A stretch of 64,000 nt of DNA from Sphingomonas pituitosa NBRC 102491. Its GTDB lineage: Bacteria; Pseudomonadota; Alphaproteobacteria; Sphingomonadales; Sphingomonadaceae. The notes under the pieces were generated by a model. It was not told the DNA's origin, did not search any database, and was given only the letters and a program-made list of their open reading frames with translations. Location of the stretch: NCBI RefSeq assembly GCF_001598435.1, contig NZ_BCYY01000010.1, forward strand, positions 62,001 through 126,000, in the 5' to 3' direction. A program made the translations under genes and the position numbers. Below are positions 60,339-64,000 of the stretch, piece after piece; the first letter of the stretch is position 1, and every line of letters starts with the position of its first letter.

Positions 60339-60932
60339 TTACGCGTCCCGTGCGCCTACCCCTCGACTCTCTTCCAATTTTTCGGCGAGCCGCGCGCGAG
60401 CCCGATATAGCCTAGTTTCGACCGCCTTATGGCTGATCCCCAATACCTCGGCTGTTTCCGCCTGGCTCAAACCCTCGATCGTGCGGAGCACCAACGGCTC
60501 CCTAAGGTTCATCGGCAAGGTTGCGATGGCACGCGTTACTTTAACGAGTTCCTGCCGATCGGCTGCTGCGTCATCGATCGATACCTGATCGTCCGCAATC
60601 GTCTCGGCCTGTTCGTCCAGGGGTGCGGCAAAGGAGAAGAACCGACGAACGGCGCGCTTCCTTGCCCAATCCCGGCACTTGTTGACGGCGATCGTAGAAA
60701 GCCATGCTTTCATCGCCCGTTGCGTATCGTAGCGCGGCATCGCCTGATGCGCCGCGACAAACGTCTCTTGAACCAAGTCGAGCGCTTCGTCGGCCTCGCC
60801 GACAAAGGCGCGCGCAAGCCGGAATATTGGCTGACGATAGCGGCGCATAATTTCGGCGAATGCCGCCTGTCGGCCGGCGATGCTGAGCGTTGCCAGTTCG
60901 CCGTCCGACAGGGTGGTCCAATCGAGGCTCAC
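60339..60932 (-). CDS. ECF sigma factor (CnrH-like position)
   Basis: 197 residues. Region 2 FAEIMRRYRQPIFRLARAFVG to DLVQETFVAAHQAM; region 4 LPMNLREPLVLRTIEGLSQAETAEVLGISHKAVETRLYRARARL. Its start overlaps the metal-sensor stop by 4 bp. In CnrYXH-type systems the sigma is held by a membrane anti-sigma and freed when a periplasmic sensor binds metal; the order anti-sigma, sensor, sigma is the same here. Presumably it activates this copper operon and perhaps copCD. Confidence 0.93.
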   Translation of the reverse strand: MSLDWTTLSDGELATLSIAGRQAAFAEIMRRYRQPIFRLARAFVGEADEALDLVQETFVAAHQAMPRYDTQRAMKAWLSTIAVNKCRDWARKRAVRRFFSFAAPLDEQAETIADDQVSIDDAAADRQELVKVTRAIATLPMNLREPLVLRTIEGLSQAETAEVLGISHKAVETRLYRARARLAEKLEESRGVGARDA

Positions 60933-61369
60933 CCCTGTCCGTCGGTGAGCGCCTTCACCACCGCAGCATCGAATTGTGGGGTCTGATCCGGGCGCAAAAG
61001 CTGCCGCATGGCGAAGATATGCGCCAGCGTTGCCTTCTGTAATTCTCCCATTGCAGCATGACTCTGATCGACCGCAGCGGCCACTTTGGGGCCGTTGCCA
61101 TGCTCGCTCTCAATCGCCTCGGCTAGCCGCGCATTGTCTGCACGCATTTCCAATTCCAGTGCGCGGCGTTGCACCGCAAACCGGTCCTCTAGGCTCTTCA
61201 ACCGTGCCTGCTGATTGGCATCGAGCGCGAGCTTATGATGCAGGACCTCGTGCAAGGCAGTGCCTGGTTGCTTGGGTTGGGGCAGCAAAACGCGCGCAAG
61301 AAACACGCCTGCGATAGCCGCGAGGAAGGCCAGTACAACGCAGATGATAAGACGCTTGGTCGACGTCAT
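60929..61369 (-). CDS. periplasmic heavy-metal sensor (CnrX-like)
   Basis: 146 residues from ATG 61369. An N-terminal anchor (LIICVVLAFLAAIAGVFLARV), then helical hairpins: LHEVLHHKLALDANQQARLKSLEDRFAVQRRALE and AMGELQKATLAHIFAMRQLLRPDQTPQFD, typical of the CnrX/CpxP-Spy-like fold. His residues in LHEVLHHKL and AHIFAM could bind metal. Encoded between anti-sigma and sigma genes, overlapping both. Confidence 0.88.
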   Translation of the reverse strand: MTSTKRLIICVVLAFLAAIAGVFLARVLLPQPKQPGTALHEVLHHKLALDANQQARLKSLEDRFAVQRRALELEMRADNARLAEAIESEHGNGPKVAAAVDQSHAAMGELQKATLAHIFAMRQLLRPDQTPQFDAAVVKALTDGQG

Positions 61370-61638
61370 GGCTCGCCAATCAGCAAGGCCGATGGCGCCA
61401 GTGGCGATGCGCCCCCAAGCGGCAAAAGCGACACCGCAGGACTGGCAGTCCCCGGAAGTTCCGCGCCAACCATGCCAATAGCGAGCGCTGCGACCATCAC
61501 GCCCCCGACACCCAATCCGGTCAATCGTGCGACGGGCCGCGCGCCGATGCGTGCGAGCACCCGCGCTTCGATACCGTCCAGCGATGCCGGAACGGGTGCG
61601 CCCGCCAGCCTCGCCAATGCTCTGTCTAGGTCGTCCAT
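61366..61638 (-). CDS. small membrane anti-sigma factor (CnrY-like)
   Basis: 90 residues from ATG 61638. A cytoplasmic N-terminus (MDDLDRALARLAGAPVPASLDGI) that would bind the sigma factor, one membrane helix (LTGLGVGGVMVAALAIGMVG), and a short periplasmic tail. Overlaps the sensor gene by 4 bp. Assignment is by order and topology; sequence similarity to CnrY cannot be judged here. Confidence 0.7.
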   Translation of the reverse strand: MDDLDRALARLAGAPVPASLDGIEARVLARIGARPVARLTGLGVGGVMVAALAIGMVGAELPGTASPAVSLLPLGGASPLAPSALLIGEP

Positions 61639-61762
61639 GCTGTCCACTCCGCGCCTCTACCACCTGTTACGCAGCAATGCCCGTCACCCCTCGACTTCCG
61701 ACATGAGGGGCGTGCGGCCGGGCCGCGTAGAACAGGAACCAACCTGATCGGAGTATCCCCCC

Positions 61763-62134
61763 ATGCGTCGCGTCTTTCTTCCTACTGCTATCGTTCTTCT
61801 CGGCTTTGCCGGAGCCGCCCAGGCCCATCCCAAACTCGTATCCGCATCGCCGGCACCGAATGCGATGGTCGCGAAGCCCGCGAATGTCACACTCCGCTTC
61901 AGCGAGAAGCTGATGCCCAAGTTTTCCGGTGCGGATCTGATGATGACCGGGCATGGCGGCATGACGCACGCGCCAATGAAAGTCGTCGGGACTACAACTG
62001 TCGGCTCAGACGGTCGCACCCTCGTCGTCACGCCCAAGTCGCCGCTCGGCGCGGGTAGCTATAAGCTTGCCTGGCATGTGGTCTCGACCGACACACATCG
62101 CATCACCGGAAACTACGCCTTCGCGGTGAAGTGA
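61763..62134 (+). CDS. copC: copper-binding periplasmic protein CopC
   Basis: 123 residues. Signal peptide (IVLLGFAGAAQAHPKL) leaving an N-terminal His as copper ligand, CopC fold (SASPAPNAMVAKPANVTLRFSEKL, then SYKLAWHVVSTDTHRITGNYAFAV) with the C-terminal His ligands. Divergent from the anti-sigma gene, followed one base later by copD. Confidence 0.95.
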   Translation: MRRVFLPTAIVLLGFAGAAQAHPKLVSASPAPNAMVAKPANVTLRFSEKLMPKFSGADLMMTGHGGMTHAPMKVVGTTTVGSDGRTLVVTPKSPLGAGSYKLAWHVVSTDTHRITGNYAFAVK

Positions 62135-62135
62135 G

Positions 62136-63065
62136 GTGGAAGCCGACTGGCCGCTGATTGCGGTTCGCTTCGCGCTTTACGTGACGCTGAGCGGGCTGTT
62201 CGGCCTCTCGGCATTCGGCCTCTACGGGTTGAAGGTCGGTGAGCGCGGCAACGCGCTTGCCTTCCGCCCTTGGCTGCTCGGGACCGGGCTTCTGGCCCTT
62301 CTACTCTCAGGCATAGCTATCGCGCTGCTCGCCGCTGCGATGGCAGGCACACCCCCATGGCCGATCGATCAGGAAGCGGTCGGAATGCTGCTCTCTGACT
62401 CCGCAACGGGCACGGCATGGAAAATACGCATGATCGCGCTGGTGGTGGCGTCGATCGCGGCCCTCATAGCAGCGTGGCGCACGGTGCCCCTCGGCGTGGT
62501 CGCCATCTCTTCCGGCGTCGCCCTCGCAACGCTCGCCTGGACAGGGCACGGGGCGATGGACGAAGGCTCGACCGGGTGGGTGCATCTGGTAGCCGATATC
62601 CTCCATCTCCTGAGCGCTGGTGCTTGGATGGGGGCGCTGCTCGGGCTTGGGCTGCTGGTCATGCGACCGGCGCGGCGCATTGATGCCGCTCACCTCACGC
62701 TGACGCATCGGGCTCTGCACGAGTTCGGTCTGGTCGGCACGGTGGTCGTCGGTACGATCGTTGTCACCGGCCTCATCAATTCGTGGCTGTTGGTCGGCCT
62801 CGGCAACCTGCCAAGTCTCGGTGCGACAACCTATGGTCGGCTTTTAATCGCCAAGCTCGCGTTGTTCGGCGCGATGCTCGGACTTGCTTCGCTCAACCGT
62901 TTTCGCCTCACGCCCGCATTCGAACGCTCGGTCGCCGCAGGCGATCATAGGGGGACGCTGCGGACCTTACGGAAGAGCCTTGCCATGGAGACTGTGTGCG
63001 TAGTCACGATTCTGGCGTTGGTCAGTTGGCTCGGAACGCTCGAACCCCCTGCATCGGCCATGTAG
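62136..63065 (+). CDS. copD: copper import membrane protein CopD
   Basis: 309 residues, GTG start 1 bp after copC stop. About eight membrane helices with conserved histidines (WTGHGAMDEGSTGWVHLVADILHLLSAGAWMGAL). Works with CopC in copper uptake or delivery. Intact. Confidence 0.93.
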   Translation: MEADWPLIAVRFALYVTLSGLFGLSAFGLYGLKVGERGNALAFRPWLLGTGLLALLLSGIAIALLAAAMAGTPPWPIDQEAVGMLLSDSATGTAWKIRMIALVVASIAALIAAWRTVPLGVVAISSGVALATLAWTGHGAMDEGSTGWVHLVADILHLLSAGAWMGALLGLGLLVMRPARRIDAAHLTLTHRALHEFGLVGTVVVGTIVVTGLINSWLLVGLGNLPSLGATTYGRLLIAKLALFGAMLGLASLNRFRLTPAFERSVAAGDHRGTLRTLRKSLAMETVCVVTILALVSWLGTLEPPASAM

Positions 63066-63134
63066 CGATAGTGTGAGGGCAATCGGGCTCGGCGACGTAG
63101 AACCATTGCGTACCGTGCGGCGTCGGAATGGGGC

Positions 63135-63165
63135 TTGACCCTGACACGGTGTCAGACCCTACATG
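63135..63165 (+). promoter_or_regulatory. MerR/CueR-type promoter of the P1B-ATPase gene
   Basis: TTGACC (63135-63140), a 19-bp spacer holding the perfect dyad CTGACACGGTGTCAG, and TACATG (63160-63165). The dyad differs from the CTGTAG/CTACAG ones, so another regulator (CueR-like) is expected, not encoded in the window. Confidence 0.78.
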
Positions 63166-63190
63166 CTCTTGGGTCGAAGGAGTTTCTTGT

Positions 63191-64000
63191 ATGAACGACC
63201 CTCATTCCCACGCCCATTCTGCCGGAGGCTGCGGCGGCTCGGGCAAGCAAGACGGCAAACCGGCTACGATCGGGCGCGAAGCTAGTGCTTCCTGCTGCTC
63301 GTCCTCCGGACCGCCGGCTGTCCCGCAAACGGCCAAAGAAGGTTGTTGTTCGGGGAAAGCGGGCGGCGAACCCTCGGTCACAGTGACCGACCCGGTATGC
63401 GGCATGACGGTCGATCCGGCGAAGACAGCCCACCATGCCGAGCATGCCGGGCACAATTATCATTTTTGCAGCGCCGGGTGCCGGACCAAGTTCGTCGCCG
63501 ACCCTGACGCCTATCTCGGCGACAAGCCCAAGCCCAAGCCAAAAGCGACGCCCGGAGCGATGTGGACGTGTCCCATGCACCCGGAAATCCGCCAAGAAGG
63601 GCCGGGCACGTGCCCGCTCTGCGGCATGGCCCTCGAACCGGAAGAACCGTCTCTCGACGACGGCCCCAACCCTGAACTGGTCGATTTTACTCGCCGCCTA
63701 TGGGTGGCGGGCGCGCTCACCATCCCGTTGCTTATTGTCTCGATGTTCGCCGAGATGTCGGGGATTCACGTCGTCAGCCCTACCGCTTCGCCTTGGGTCC
63801 AGCTCGTACTTACTGCGCCCATCGTGCTGTGGGCGGGATGGCCGTTCTTCGAGCGGGGGTGGACGTCGCTTCGTACCCGCCATCTAAATATGTTTACGCT
63901 GATCGCGATCGGAGTGGGTGCGGCATTCCTCTACAGTCTGGTCGCGACACTCGCGCCCGGCATCTTCCCTGCAACGTTCCGGATGCACGGGGGCATGGTC
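63191..64000 (+). CDS. heavy-metal P1B-type ATPase with N-terminal YHS domain (runs off the right edge)
   Basis: 270 residues are visible from ATG 63191, open to the edge. N-terminal Cys/His-rich leader (HSHAHSAGGCGGSG, SASCCSSSGPP), YHS domain (DPVCGMTVDPAKTAHHAEH to HFCSAGCRTKFVADP), zinc-ribbon-like MWTCPMHPEIRQEGPGTCPLCGM, then the first membrane helices (LWVAGALTIPLLIVSMF; WVQLVLTAPIVLWAGWPFFERGW) and LNMFTLIAIGVGAAFLYSL. This is the start of a CopA/SilP-type copper or silver exporter. Catalytic domains lie outside. Confidence 0.93.
   Translation, partial: MNDPHSHAHSAGGCGGSGKQDGKPATIGREASASCCSSSGPPAVPQTAKEGCCSGKAGGEPSVTVTDPVCGMTVDPAKTAHHAEHAGHNYHFCSAGCRTKFVADPDAYLGDKPKPKPKATPGAMWTCPMHPEIRQEGPGTCPLCGMALEPEEPSLDDGPNPELVDFTRRLWVAGALTIPLLIVSMFAEMSGIHVVSPTASPWVQLVLTAPIVLWAGWPFFERGWTSLRTRHLNMFTLIAIGVGAAFLYSLVATLAPGIFPATFRMHGGMV

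Noticed and set aside
1..64000. tRNA or rRNA genes
   Set aside because: No segment with the conserved GGTTCGAATCC-type T-arm in a cloverleaf context, or rRNA-like conserved blocks, was noticed.

Overview
The window is high-GC accessory DNA, most likely part of a large plasmid from an alphaproteobacterium, probably a sphingomonad. The reasons are an alphaproteobacterial SOS box (GTTC-N7-GTTC) before umuDC, F-type conjugation genes (traH remnant, traG), plasmid-maintenance genes (two ParA/ribbon-helix-helix modules, a large ParB), anti-restriction ArdC, and a dense load of metal-resistance and mobile genes. No rRNA, tRNA, replication initiator or CRISPR array was seen. The host assignment is inference.

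Layout. 0-7 kb: the end of a ParA gene with its small partner, then a helicase/nuclease pair resembling the Hachiman phage-defence system, a VapBC toxin-antitoxin pair and a serine resolvase; res-like motifs lie on both sides of the defence genes. 7-13.4 kb: SOS-regulated umuDC, an SRAP protein, a Fic toxin with its small antitoxin, DUF3768, an XRE regulator and an HNH-like protein. 13.4-16.4 kb: a candidate type I toxin-antitoxin locus (a 27-residue hydrophobic peptide with a perfect ribosome-binding site), a ParB-family protein and a 63-residue protein. 16.6-31.6 kb: a metal and iron block made of a TauE/SafE permease, a heavy-metal RND efflux operon with its own two-component system, DedA and PAP2 membrane proteins, and a TonB-receptor/TonB/CMD-cupin operon. 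31.7-35.6 kb: backbone genes again (ArdC, HEPN-like, thermonuclease-like). 35.7-43.9 kb: nested mobile elements. A short-chain dehydrogenase is cut by an IS3-family element, which is cut by a Tn3-family mercury transposon (tnpA, merTPA, merR, res, tnpR), whose far end cuts traH. 44-51.4 kb: traG, small membrane proteins, a second HNH-like protein, the second ParA module with a field of centromere-like repeats, and another resolvase. 51.5-64 kb: metal resistance. A MerR-type regulator appears to control a CDF transporter and a TonB receptor through look-alike promoters. A copper operon (anti-sigma, sensor, ECF sigma, copA, copB, PepSY, DUF305, DUF411) diverges from copCD, and a P1B-type ATPase runs off the right edge.

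The most interesting non-coding signals are: (1) a ~205-bp sequence in three copies (11.65, 16.07 and 33.81 kb), each in the leader of a minus-strand plasmid gene, with conserved hairpins whose stems vary while staying paired; (2) three perfect copies of a parS-like palindrome, TGTGCCACGTGGCACA, two of them near the parB gene; (3) the type I toxin-like peptide at 13.6 kb; (4) a UmuD in which the catalytic lysine position is arginine although the cleavage site is kept; (5) three 19-bp-spacer MerR operators with the same CTGTAG/CTACAG dyad. The mixture of partition systems and paralogous backbone genes suggests a plasmid formed by fusion of replicons and reshaped by transposition.
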